Below, one piece after another: positions 38,195-46,080 of a stretch of 64,000 nt of DNA. Position numbers and translations under genes: made by a program. Under the pieces are notes generated by a model. It made no database searches. It was not told where the DNA came from and saw nothing but the letters and a program-made list of their open reading frames with translations. Location: positions 1 through 64,000 of the forward strand of contig JAUHZU010000016.1 of the NCBI GenBank assembly GCA_030425705.1. Reading direction: 5' to 3'. Numbering within the stretch: the first letter of the stretch is position 1; each line of letters begins with the position of its first letter. The DNA comes from Phycisphaerae bacterium (GTDB lineage: Bacteria; Planctomycetota; Phycisphaerae; Phycisphaerales; Phycisphaeraceae).

Positions 38195-39313
38195 TCACCG
38201 CCGTCGGCGGAGCAACGCCAGGCCCGCGAGCAGCAGAGCGCCCGATGCCGGCTCGGGCACCGGGCCGAACCGATCGGCAAAGTCGATCGGCAGGTCGAAC
38301 GCGTGGGCTGAGCCGGTCCGGTAGATGCCAAGCGTCGGCGAGTAGGTCCGCACGTGGATCACGCCGTTCTCCTCGTCGAACTCGTAGAGCCGGATCCACC
38401 CCTCGATGGTCCCGGTGCGGTCGTCGTTTGCGTAGTCCTGCACGATCGTGAACACGTCGTTGCCCGCGTCGTTGGTTCGGGTCTGATGGAGTGCCTGCCC
38501 GGTGTGCCCGCCGAGCACCATAAAGACCTGGTCGTTGCCGGTGATCAGTTCGTCCCAGATCTCGTTGGCGCTGTTACGGCCCGGCCCGCTGAGGTACGGG
38601 TGGTTGGGCGGGCCGAACTGCGTCCCCTCAAACACGTGGGTGCTGATGATCGTGGGCATCCCGGGGTGGGCATCGATCACGCTCTGCGCCCAGGCCAGCG
38701 ATTCGTCTGGGATGTCCACCTGCAGGTGCAGGTGCAGATACTCCCGCCCCCCGCCGTCGTAGACGAAGTAGGTGTCGACGTCGTTGTCGGCCGCGCCGCC
38801 GAACTGGGACATGCCGTCGTAATGCCCGGTCGTTTCGGGGCCGAAGTAGGTCTTCCAGATTTCAAAACCGCTGGGGGGCACCGGCGTGCCCGGGTTCGCC
38901 GAGGACCACCAGCTTGAACCGGGTATGAGGCCCGGGCGGACATCGACCCAGTCCAGTTCATGGTTCCCGGCCAGGGTCCCCCAGCCGACCGGCGTCGCGT
39001 CGAGCAGCGACATCGCGTTGTTGGCACGCTCCCACTGCTGGGCGTTGTTCGTTGTCGGTGCCGGGGTGCCAGGTGAGCCGTAGCCGCCGTCCTGAACGAT
39101 GTCGCCGAGTTGGGTCACGAACGCGATGTTGTAGTCCGTGTAGTGGTCTGCGACCCACTGCATGTTGTCGTAAAAGACCTGCCCGCCGGCCTCGGACTGG
39201 ACGAGAACCTGTGTGTCGCCGACACCGACCAGCGTCCAGGGCTCCTGCCCCGCTGCCGACAGGGCGAGGGCGGTCGAGGTCAGTACGGCTGCAGTGATCG
39301 CGGGAAACTTCAT
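38195..39313 (-). CDS. PEP-CTERM metallophosphoesterase
   Basis: 372 residues: a signal peptide, a calcineurin-like phosphoesterase domain, and a C-terminal PEP-CTERM sorting signal ([21 protein letters not shown]). The metal-site blocks are VGVGDTQ (Gln in place of the usual His of DxH), TQLGDIVQDG, AGNHELDW, STHVFEG and GGHTGQ (the second His of GHxH is Gly). DTQ occurs in some branches of this superfamily, so activity is not excluded. The PEP-CTERM tag predicts sorting by an exosortase; none is in this window. AAGGA lies five bases before the ATG at 39313. It is the last gene of the sigma-factor cluster. Confidence 0.88.
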   Translation of the reverse strand: MKFPAITAAVLTSTALALSAAGQEPWTLVGVGDTQVLVQSEAGGQVFYDNMQWVADHYTDYNIAFVTQLGDIVQDGGYGSPGTPAPTTNNAQQWERANNAMSLLDATPVGWGTLAGNHELDWVDVRPGLIPGSSWWSSANPGTPVPPSGFEIWKTYFGPETTGHYDGMSQFGGAADNDVDTYFVYDGGGREYLHLHLQVDIPDESLAWAQSVIDAHPGMPTIISTHVFEGTQFGPPNHPYLSGPGRNSANEIWDELITGNDQVFMVLGGHTGQALHQTRTNDAGNDVFTIVQDYANDDRTGTIEGWIRLYEFDEENGVIHVRTYSPTLGIYRTGSAHAFDLPIDFADRFGPVPEPASGALLLAGLALLRRRR

Positions 39314-39368
39314 GGGTTCCTTCTCCAAAGGGGATCAGTTGTGAGACAAGGTTGCGTGGTTGTACAAC

Positions 39369-40277
39369 TCAGCCCGGAGCCGAGATCGGCTCGACATCGG
39401 CCTGCCGGACGTGGCCCTCGAGGCGGAGGGAGTGGTCCTCGAACACCAGCAGCCGGCCGAAGCTGTTGTTCTCTCCGCCGGCCCCCTCGACCATCGCTCG
39501 GACGACCACATAGTCGATCCCGTTCACCTGCTCGTGCAGGTTCTGGTGCGAGTGGCCCGAGAGCACAAGCATGACCTTGCCCGAGGCCTCCATGATCGCG
39601 CGCGCCGCCGCGCCGTTGCGCACGTTGTGCGGGCCTTCGAGGCCGTCGATGCGCTGGTGCGTGAGGACGACGGCAGGGCCGGGCGCCTCATCGAGTTGCT
39701 GCTCGAACCAGGCGAGCTGGTCGTCCGGCAGGTTCGCATCGGTCCAACTGAAATTGCCCCGCTGGTATGGCTCACCCTCAGAGGTAAAGCACGAGTCGAG
39801 GATGATGAACCGAACCCCCGCGAGGTCGAAGCTGCTGTGCGGCGAGGTCATACCGCTGTTCTCAATAAACTCGTCCTTCGTCAGGAGGTGGACGCAGTGG
39901 TTGCCGAGCACGTAGTGTCGGTCGGCTTCGAGCCGGGCGTATTCGGCATCGATCGTCCGGAGGTGGCGGACCTCGCTCTCCAGGTCGCCGGCCGAATCGA
40001 TCAGGTCGCCCATCACGACCGCCGCATCGATACCTAGTTCGTTCAGGCCCGTGACCGCCGCACGCATCTTGCCCAGCGAATCCCGGTAGTGCCGGCTGCC
40101 ACGGGTGGCGATGTCGGCGTAGTGGACGTCGGTAATCAACCCCAGCCCGGCAACGGGCTCGGCCGATCCCCCCTCGGCGAAAGCGATCGGCAGACGACCC
40201 GCCAAACAGCCGCCGGCCAGCGCGAGGCCGGCCTGGCCCAGGAACCGTCGACGGGTCAGTGTCTTGGAGTTGGGCAT
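39369..40277 (-). CDS. Tat-exported metallophosphoesterase
   Basis: 302 residues with a twin-arginine signal (TLTRRRFLGQAGLALAGGCLAG). It is a calcineurin-type phosphoesterase with all metal blocks intact: LITDVHYAD (DxH), VVMGDLIDSAG, YVLGNHCVH, VLTHQRIDG and LSGHSHQN (GHxH). Tat export suggests that the metal is inserted in the cytoplasm. The substrate is unknown. AAGGAAA precedes the ATG at 40277. It lies 62 bp after the pseudopilin gene and 55 bp before the PEP-CTERM phosphoesterase, all in the same direction, so the two phosphoesterases are probably co-expressed and exported by different routes. Confidence 0.9.
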   Translation of the reverse strand: MPNSKTLTRRRFLGQAGLALAGGCLAGRLPIAFAEGGSAEPVAGLGLITDVHYADIATRGSRHYRDSLGKMRAAVTGLNELGIDAAVVMGDLIDSAGDLESEVRHLRTIDAEYARLEADRHYVLGNHCVHLLTKDEFIENSGMTSPHSSFDLAGVRFIILDSCFTSEGEPYQRGNFSWTDANLPDDQLAWFEQQLDEAPGPAVVLTHQRIDGLEGPHNVRNGAAARAIMEASGKVMLVLSGHSHQNLHEQVNGIDYVVVRAMVEGAGGENNSFGRLLVFEDHSLRLEGHVRQADVEPISAPG

Positions 40278-40339
40278 ACCCGTTTCCTTAGGGAGAGAGA
40301 ACAAATCCTATCCGCGGAACAAGCGGCGAGGGAGGCGGT

Positions 40340-41086
40340 TTAGTTGTCCGGGTGGTACTCGCTGTTCGGCGGCAGGTAAATCTGACCAAAACTATTGGGC
40401 CGGGCGTACATCTCGTCGATGGTCAGGAACCGGGCGCTCCCGTCGGCGAACACATTCGTGACGTTCTCGACATCGGACACCGCGTCGGATGACCACTGGG
40501 CGTAGGCCGGTCCCAGTGACGGATCGCCGTTCTCATCCCACACCCCGGTGGACTTGCGGACATGATTGGCACGCATGTTCCCCCAGCCGGAGACGAAGGC
40601 GGCGTGCTCTGCCCAGAGCGCATCCTCCGACGAGGCGGACATATTCTTGATCGGCGATACATAGGTGCCGGTCTCGTAGTTCGCCATGTAGACGTAGTTC
40701 CACCGCGCTGAGACCGTGCCGTCGGGATCGGGGGCCTCGTGCGGCGGCGCGACCGGGCAGACAAACACCTCGGGTGATTCGCTGAGGTGGTCAAGGATCA
40801 CATCGGCCAGATTGTAGAGCGAGCCGTCGGGGTTCAAGGTGGTAAACGCGTAGAAGTACGGCAGGCCGTTGCCCCCGACCCCCGGGTGGGTAGGGAAGTT
40901 GCCTTTGCTCTCGCTGGCATAACTGGTGAGCCCGACGCCGACCTGGCGGTGGTTGACCAGGCACTGGGTCATCCGGGCCGAGCGTTTTGCGGCCCCAAGC
41001 GCGGGCAGGAGGATCGCGATCAACAGCGCGATGATGGAGATCACGACCAGCAGTTCGATCAGGGTAAATCCGTTGCGGCGTTGCAT
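40340..41086 (-). CDS. prepilin-like (pseudopilin) protein
   Basis: 248 residues. The N-terminus is a type IV prepilin/type II secretion signal, [27 protein letters not shown], with the peptidase site after Gly and Glu at +5. The large C-terminal head resembles the planctomycete pseudopilins often labelled DUF1559, including a closing [10 protein letters not shown]. Such proteins are very numerous in planctomycetes and their role is not settled; they may build short pseudopili or act as type II export components. GGAAG precedes the ATG at 41086; the frame is open to 41173. It lies between a PEP-CTERM protein and a Tat phosphoesterase. Confidence 0.88.
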   Translation of the reverse strand: MQRRNGFTLIELLVVISIIALLIAILLPALGAAKRSARMTQCLVNHRQVGVGLTSYASESKGNFPTHPGVGGNGLPYFYAFTTLNPDGSLYNLADVILDHLSESPEVFVCPVAPPHEAPDPDGTVSARWNYVYMANYETGTYVSPIKNMSASSEDALWAEHAAFVSGWGNMRANHVRKSTGVWDENGDPSLGPAYAQWSSDAVSDVENVTNVFADGSARFLTIDEMYARPNSFGQIYLPPNSEYHPDN

Positions 41087-41169
41087 GGTGGGCTTCCGTA
41101 GCGGGAGGTCGGGGACGTCAGGAAAACCGCGCACCCGACCGAACGGGGACGCGGCGGTGGAGGAGCAGG

Positions 41170-41868
41170 TCAAGCACGGCGACGCCGGAGCAGCGCCAGG
41201 CCGCCCAGCCCGAGCAACGCCAGAGAACCGGGTTCGGGGATGTCAGCGATGCTGCCGATCGTCAGGTTGTCGAAGGACATGGTCGAACCAAAGTCTTCCA
41301 CGCCGATGAACAGGTCCTGAGAACCGACGGCGGCGAGGGTATAGGTATCCAAGAGGGTGAACCCGCCGCCGTCGTCGTAGCCGACCGAGAAACTCGTATC
41401 CGTGTTGCGGAGGATGTACATCGTGATAGCGGTGTCGGTGAAGACGGGTACGGCATAGTCGACATCGGTGCCCGATCCGTCTTCGTATTTCCGGGACCGC
41501 AGCGTGTTTTCTCCGGAAAAAGCAAGACGGATGCCGTCGGCATCGCCGGTATTCGGGCCCCGCAAAATCGTGGAGACAGTAAGGTAGAAGTTGGTGGGCT
41601 GAGCGCTGGGCACGTCGACACTGAGGAATTCGCCCGCCTCAAGGTTCGCGGTGTTGTGGAAGACATCGAAAGTCCGGTTGCCCGTTGAATCGATGTTCAG
41701 TGTGCCACCGGAGACATCGAACCCGCCGCCCGCCGCCCCGTAGGTCACGGTCCCGGTGTAGTTTAGCGACGTATCGCTCGAAAAGTCATCGAAGAACGCT
41801 GCGCCGAGCGCGGGCTGTGCCACGAGAGCGCCGAGTCCGAGAGCCAAGGGGGTGGTTTTGCTGAGCAT
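41170..41868 (-). CDS. PEP-CTERM surface protein
   Basis: 232 residues with a signal peptide ([16 protein letters not shown]) and a complete PEP-CTERM tail ([23 protein letters not shown]). The body is beta-rich and resembles a LamG/concanavalin-type domain ([15 protein letters not shown] near the start, [13 protein letters not shown] near the end). It is probably cut and released or anchored by an exosortase system. AGGAG lies eight bases before the ATG. It is the first structural gene after the sigma and FecR genes, and it shares the closing FDNL motif with the FecR protein. Confidence 0.88.
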   Translation of the reverse strand: MLSKTTPLALGLGALVAQPALGAAFFDDFSSDTSLNYTGTVTYGAAGGGFDVSGGTLNIDSTGNRTFDVFHNTANLEAGEFLSVDVPSAQPTNFYLTVSTILRGPNTGDADGIRLAFSGENTLRSRKYEDGSGTDVDYAVPVFTDTAITMYILRNTDTSFSVGYDDGGGFTLLDTYTLAAVGSQDLFIGVEDFGSTMSFDNLTIGSIADIPEPGSLALLGLGGLALLRRRRA

Positions 41869-41955
41869 TTCTTACACTCCTAGGTGAGTTGGTGGGCCTG
41901 CGGCCGCCCGGGGTTTCAATAGGTCCGCAGCATGATTAGGGCGACACCGCCCTCG

Positions 41956-43677
41956 TTAGTCGGGGATCGATTCCAGCCGGAGGTTGTCGAAGCCGAACGT
42001 TCGGCCGCGGTAGTACGAAAACGCCTCCACACCGACGGACAGCGGCAGGTCCTCGTCGAGGCCGGTGTGTGTGCGTTCACCGATCAGCCGCCACTGTGCC
42101 TCGCCTTCAAAGCGCACCCAGAAGGCGAAACGCGAGCGGCTGATACGCCCGATCGCGAGTCCGGCGGGGACGCCTTCGCAGATCAGGTCGTAGGAAGCGT
42201 CCCCGCCGGGCGGGGCGCCGTCGTGTTCGATACGGATCCCGTTGTCTTTGACATCCCAACGCAGACGGAAGCCACGTGAGCCGTTGCGCATCGGGTTCTC
42301 GGGGTCGGCCGGCCCGGGCTGGGCGGCACCGGTCGAGATCGCGAGGAACAAGGTGTACAGGTCGTCGCCTCCAACATTCGAGAGCGGAGACAATTCCACC
42401 TGCCAGCGTGTGCCGGTCGGCAACGCTCGACCCTCGGGCTGCATGTAGCAGCAGACGGTGTTGTTCCCGCCCGGCTCCAGGAGCAGCCGACCAGAACGAA
42501 CTCGCGCAGAGCCCGGCGTGCTCCCATCCGTCACATAACCTTGCCCCACTACAAACCGCTCTATGGCGCGATCATCTTCGAACGGCTCCACGACGAGTTG
42601 CCGGCGTTCCGCGAATGAAGCAAACCCCTCAAAGTCCTGTGGCAGATCGTTCGGGACCGGAGCATCTGCCCGGATCGTCACGGGCTGGTCCCCTACACTG
42701 ACGAGCAGGTCCGAACGTCCAAGGCCGACACGCCGCTGGTCCGATTGGAACTCTACGCTGCCGGCAAAGACATACGATCCGACGCGCTGCGGCTCGACCT
42801 GAATACCAAGACGGGCCCCTACGCTTGAGAAACGCCCGCGCTCGGTATCGAGTTGGAACGCCCCACTGCCGGCAGGTGACTCGCACAAGACCCGGCCGCG
42901 GTGGACCATCATCCCGTTACGATTGGTCAGGACGAGTTCAGCCGGGGCCAGCACGGTGACCACCGCCCCGCTGGGGTAGACCAGCTCCGCGACGCCGGAC
43001 TCGAGGCGGTACGTCCCGGACGCCAGCGAGACACCCGGCAGGCGTGTCGGCAAGGACTCGGCATTCGCCCAGCCCGCGGTGGACCGCAGCGACAGCACCA
43101 CCCCGGTATCGACGCTGTCAGCAGGCGCACCCGGGCCGGGCGCGGTCGGCTGCTGGCCGGCGGTTGGCGGGGAGGAAGATGGGTTCCGTCCCGCGGTGAG
43201 CCAGACCGTCAGCAGCATCAGCAACGCGACCGCCGCCGCGAGCAGGCCCCAGGAAAGCACACGGATCGAGCCCTCACCGACACGGTGCTGTTCGCGGTAG
43301 CGGGCCCGCATCGCGGCTTCCCTGCGGTCGAGTTTTCTTTGACGGGACTGCCGCGCACGAATGCTGTCGGTGATGTCCACCGGTGGCACGGTGTCCGCCG
43401 AGGCCTCCATCGCAAGCAAGTCTTTCAGGTGGCTTGTGCCGGGAATCGGGTCGGTCCCCAGGTCGGCAAGGAGGTCGTCCTCTTCGAGTTCGAGTAGGCC
43501 ATCGACTTCCAACGCGCCGCGGTACTGATCGCGTAGCGCGACATCGAAGCGTACTGCCTCGATAAACTGTTTCGCGAGGTCCGGCTCCTCGGCGAGGCGG
43601 GCACTAAACGCCGCCATCGTCTCGGGGTCCATCGAGCGGTCGAGGTAGGCGTTGATGTGGGGGTCTTCGTGGATCAC
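41956..43677 (-). CDS. FecR-type transmembrane regulator with LamG-like C-terminus
   Basis: 573 residues. The cytoplasmic N-terminus (about 1-135) is acidic and helical (MDPETMAAFSARLAEEPDL), as in sigma-binding proteins. One TM helix follows (VLSWGLLAAAVALLMLLTVWL, about 140-163). A FecR domain (about 215-330, RLESGVAELVYPSGAVVTVLAP and MMVHRGRVLCE) comes next. A C-terminal beta-rich region ends FGFDNLRLESIPD, reminiscent of the PEP-CTERM protein downstream without its sorting tail. The GTG start at 43677 overlaps the sigma-factor stop as GTGA, so the two are translationally coupled. Anti-sigma or signal-transducing function is inferred from this pairing. Confidence 0.87.
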   Translation of the reverse strand: MIHEDPHINAYLDRSMDPETMAAFSARLAEEPDLAKQFIEAVRFDVALRDQYRGALEVDGLLELEEDDLLADLGTDPIPGTSHLKDLLAMEASADTVPPVDITDSIRARQSRQRKLDRREAAMRARYREQHRVGEGSIRVLSWGLLAAAVALLMLLTVWLTAGRNPSSSPPTAGQQPTAPGPGAPADSVDTGVVLSLRSTAGWANAESLPTRLPGVSLASGTYRLESGVAELVYPSGAVVTVLAPAELVLTNRNGMMVHRGRVLCESPAGSGAFQLDTERGRFSSVGARLGIQVEPQRVGSYVFAGSVEFQSDQRRVGLGRSDLLVSVGDQPVTIRADAPVPNDLPQDFEGFASFAERRQLVVEPFEDDRAIERFVVGQGYVTDGSTPGSARVRSGRLLLEPGGNNTVCCYMQPEGRALPTGTRWQVELSPLSNVGGDDLYTLFLAISTGAAQPGPADPENPMRNGSRGFRLRWDVKDNGIRIEHDGAPPGGDASYDLICEGVPAGLAIGRISRSRFAFWVRFEGEAQWRLIGERTHTGLDEDLPLSVGVEAFSYYRGRTFGFDNLRLESIPD

Positions 43678-44228
43678 TGCCCCACCCCCCGTCGGCCGAG
43701 CTCGTGGTTCACACACTCTCGCAGGGCCTTTCGCGAGCGGTGCAGGATCGATCCCACGGTGCCGCGTGCGACGGCCAGGTGGTCCGCGATCGCGTCGAGC
43801 TTCTTCCCGTCACGATAAAACAGCTCGACCACCTGCTTGCTCCGGCCGCGCAGCCGCTGCATGCAGCGGCCCAGCGCGTTGCGCACATCGGTGTCGGGCT
43901 CGGTCTCGCATTCCTTGTGAGCCTGCGCCAGTGCCTCCAGCGCCTCGTCGGAAAAGAAGACCCGTGTGTCGCGTGACTTCTCCCGCCGATACCGCAAGAC
44001 CTCGATGTGCGCGATGCTTACAGCCCAAGACGTGAACGATCGCTCTTCATCGAAGTCGGCGAACTTACGGATCGCCGACATCGCGGTCCGCTGCAGCAGG
44101 TCCTCCGCGTCGTGGTGGTCGTACACCAGTGACGCCAGGTACGCCGCGACGGCGGGCTGTGACCTTGTCCAGAGCCCGGCGATCTGCTCGATGCGTTGGT
44201 GGACCTGGTTGTCGGTTGGTGAATCCAC
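43674..44228 (-). CDS. ECF-type RNA polymerase sigma factor
   Basis: A 184-residue extracytoplasmic-function sigma factor with regions 2 and 4 only. Region 2 contains YDHHDAEDLLQRTAMSAIRKFADFDEERSFTSWAVSIAHIEVLRYRR, and region 4 the helix-turn-helix RSKQVVELFYRDGKKLDAIADHLAVARGTVGSILHRSRKALRECV. It belongs to the branch found beside FecR proteins in planctomycetes and Verrucomicrobia. The start is a GTG with TAGGAG upstream. It heads a co-directional run of six genes and presumably reads at least part of that run. The 219 bp upstream to the divergent sulfotransferase gene are A+T-rich and hold no clear promoter match. Confidence 0.92.
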   Translation of the reverse strand: MDSPTDNQVHQRIEQIAGLWTRSQPAVAAYLASLVYDHHDAEDLLQRTAMSAIRKFADFDEERSFTSWAVSIAHIEVLRYRREKSRDTRVFFSDEALEALAQAHKECETEPDTDVRNALGRCMQRLRGRSKQVVELFYRDGKKLDAIADHLAVARGTVGSILHRSRKALRECVNHELGRRGVGQ

Positions 44229-44447
44229 GTCGGGCTCCTACTAGGTATCCGCAATGACGGAAAGATGTTTGCATGGCGGGGCACACTTTTTCAAAATCCA
44301 TGTTCCCGCACGGGTACGCGGCTGTTTTTGCCGATTGCTCATTTTGTCATGCTTTGATAAACAGGGCTCGCGACAGTGCGCCTCGGTCAGTTCATGGCCA
44401 GCTCTGTTTGAGATGTCGGCCTGCGAGCCCCACGTTAGGGATGCCAG

Positions 44448-46043
44448 ATGTCACGAAAACAAAGGCGCGCCGGTGCGAAAGCCGGCCCTAAACAAAACGC
44501 GAAACGGCCGCAGCCAGCCGCCGCAGAACAGGCAAGCTTCCGCTTGTCCGCTGCGCGTGGCCTGCTGAAAGCCAGCCGGTTCGCGGAGGCGTACATGGCA
44601 TATCGCTCTCTGATCTTTGATCCCCCGGGGTGCCGTGAGGCCGTGCCGGAGCTGCTGCAAGCATTGGCCCAACGCAGCGCCCTGGCCGAGGCCGAGTTTA
44701 TTGCTGTGCGGGCGACGGAGCGCTTTCGTGATGACAGCCGGGCCTGGCTTGAGTTGGGTCATATCCGGCAGAAGCTTGGCCGGGCCGCTGCGGCGATCGA
44801 TGCCTACCGCCAGGCGCTCGTGTTGGACGACCAAGGTGCGCATGCCTGGGCAGGACTCGCGCAGGTGTACGAACGCCTGCACCGGCTCGAAGAAGCGTTG
44901 GAAGCAATCGACGCGGCGATCAACCTCCTGCCCGGATCGAACTACCTCCGGCACTGTCGGGGCGTGATCCTCCGACGCATGGGCCGCCTCGAGGAAGCCA
45001 AGCACACACAGCACGGGGTGCTCTCAGCAACCGCAGACGAAGACGCGTTGTTGCAGCACCGGGTCTGGCATGAGTTGTGCCAAGTCCACCGCGCTGCCGG
45101 CGATCTCCCGGCATCGCACGACGCGTTAGCTCGTTGCAAGACGGCACAGGCCCCGCTTGCCGAGCCGCTGCACGACCGGTTTACCGCATACCAAGCGGAG
45201 GTGGCCAAACGGTTTGATGGGTTGAGCGGCCGCACCGTCAAGCGCTGGGGGGAGCAAGTGGAGGCGAGCAACAGCATGCCCACCCCGCAGACCGCCTTCA
45301 TCGTTGGACACCCGCGCTCGGGCACGACGCTCACGGAGCAGGTGCTTGCTGCTCACCCCGCCGTCGTGACCCTCGATGAAAAAGAGGTCCTGCCACATGT
45401 CGAGGCAACCGTGTTTCCGCACGGGGCCGGCATTGCAGCGTTGGACCGTGTCGGCCCCGACGAGCAACAGCGCTTCCGCCAACTATACCTGCACGAGGTG
45501 GAGCGTTACCTTGCAACGCCCCTTGCAGGGCGGTACCTGATCGATAAGCGGCCTGACTCGCTGCTGATGGTTCCCACGATCCTGCGGATGATGCGCGGGG
45601 CGAAGCTGTTAGTTGTGATCCGCGACCCGAGGGATGTCTGCGCAAGCTGCTATCGGCAGGCATTTGAGCTGGGCATCGTGAGCGCTCAGTTCATTTCGAT
45701 TGAATCGACATGTCGGTACTACGCGTGGTTCATGTCGCATTGGCTGTACCTGCGCGATGTCTTGCCTGGGAAGTTTTGGCACGAGGTCCGGTATGAGTCG
45801 CTGGTCTCGGAATACGAGTCAAACACGCGGTCAATCACCGCGTTTCTGGGCCTCGGCTGGGACCCTGCGATGCTCGCGCCCGAGGAAGCCGCCTCGGACC
45901 GCCTGATCGCGACGCCCAGTTACGCGGCAGTGACGAGCCGGCCGAACCGAGACGCGATCGGCGGTTGGCAGGAGTTTGCCGATGCGTTTGAGCCGTGCCG
46001 GCCTGTCCTGCAGCCATTTTTAGACGCCTTCGGATACCAGTAG
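44448..46043 (+). CDS. TPR-sulfotransferase
   Basis: 531 residues. A basic N-terminus (SRKQRRAGAKAGPKQNAKR) is followed by TPR repeats (about 30-230; AWLELGHIRQKLGRAAAAIDAYRQA, AWAGLAQVYERLHRLEEALEAIDAA). A PAPS-dependent sulfotransferase domain comes next. The 5'-phosphosulfate loop is FIVGHPRSGTTLTEQVLAAHP, and the 3'-phosphate-binding motif is VIRDPRDVCASCY. The acceptor may be a glycan or a protein and cannot be deduced. TTAGGG stands seven bases before the ATG at 44448. It is divergent from the sigma-factor cluster and converges with lon. Confidence 0.93.
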   Translation: MSRKQRRAGAKAGPKQNAKRPQPAAAEQASFRLSAARGLLKASRFAEAYMAYRSLIFDPPGCREAVPELLQALAQRSALAEAEFIAVRATERFRDDSRAWLELGHIRQKLGRAAAAIDAYRQALVLDDQGAHAWAGLAQVYERLHRLEEALEAIDAAINLLPGSNYLRHCRGVILRRMGRLEEAKHTQHGVLSATADEDALLQHRVWHELCQVHRAAGDLPASHDALARCKTAQAPLAEPLHDRFTAYQAEVAKRFDGLSGRTVKRWGEQVEASNSMPTPQTAFIVGHPRSGTTLTEQVLAAHPAVVTLDEKEVLPHVEATVFPHGAGIAALDRVGPDEQQRFRQLYLHEVERYLATPLAGRYLIDKRPDSLLMVPTILRMMRGAKLLVVIRDPRDVCASCYRQAFELGIVSAQFISIESTCRYYAWFMSHWLYLRDVLPGKFWHEVRYESLVSEYESNTRSITAFLGLGWDPAMLAPEEAASDRLIATPSYAAVTSRPNRDAIGGWQEFADAFEPCRPVLQPFLDAFGYQ

Positions 46044-46080
46044 CCGAGCGCTGGGTATGTCGGGCATCCGCTGATGAAGG

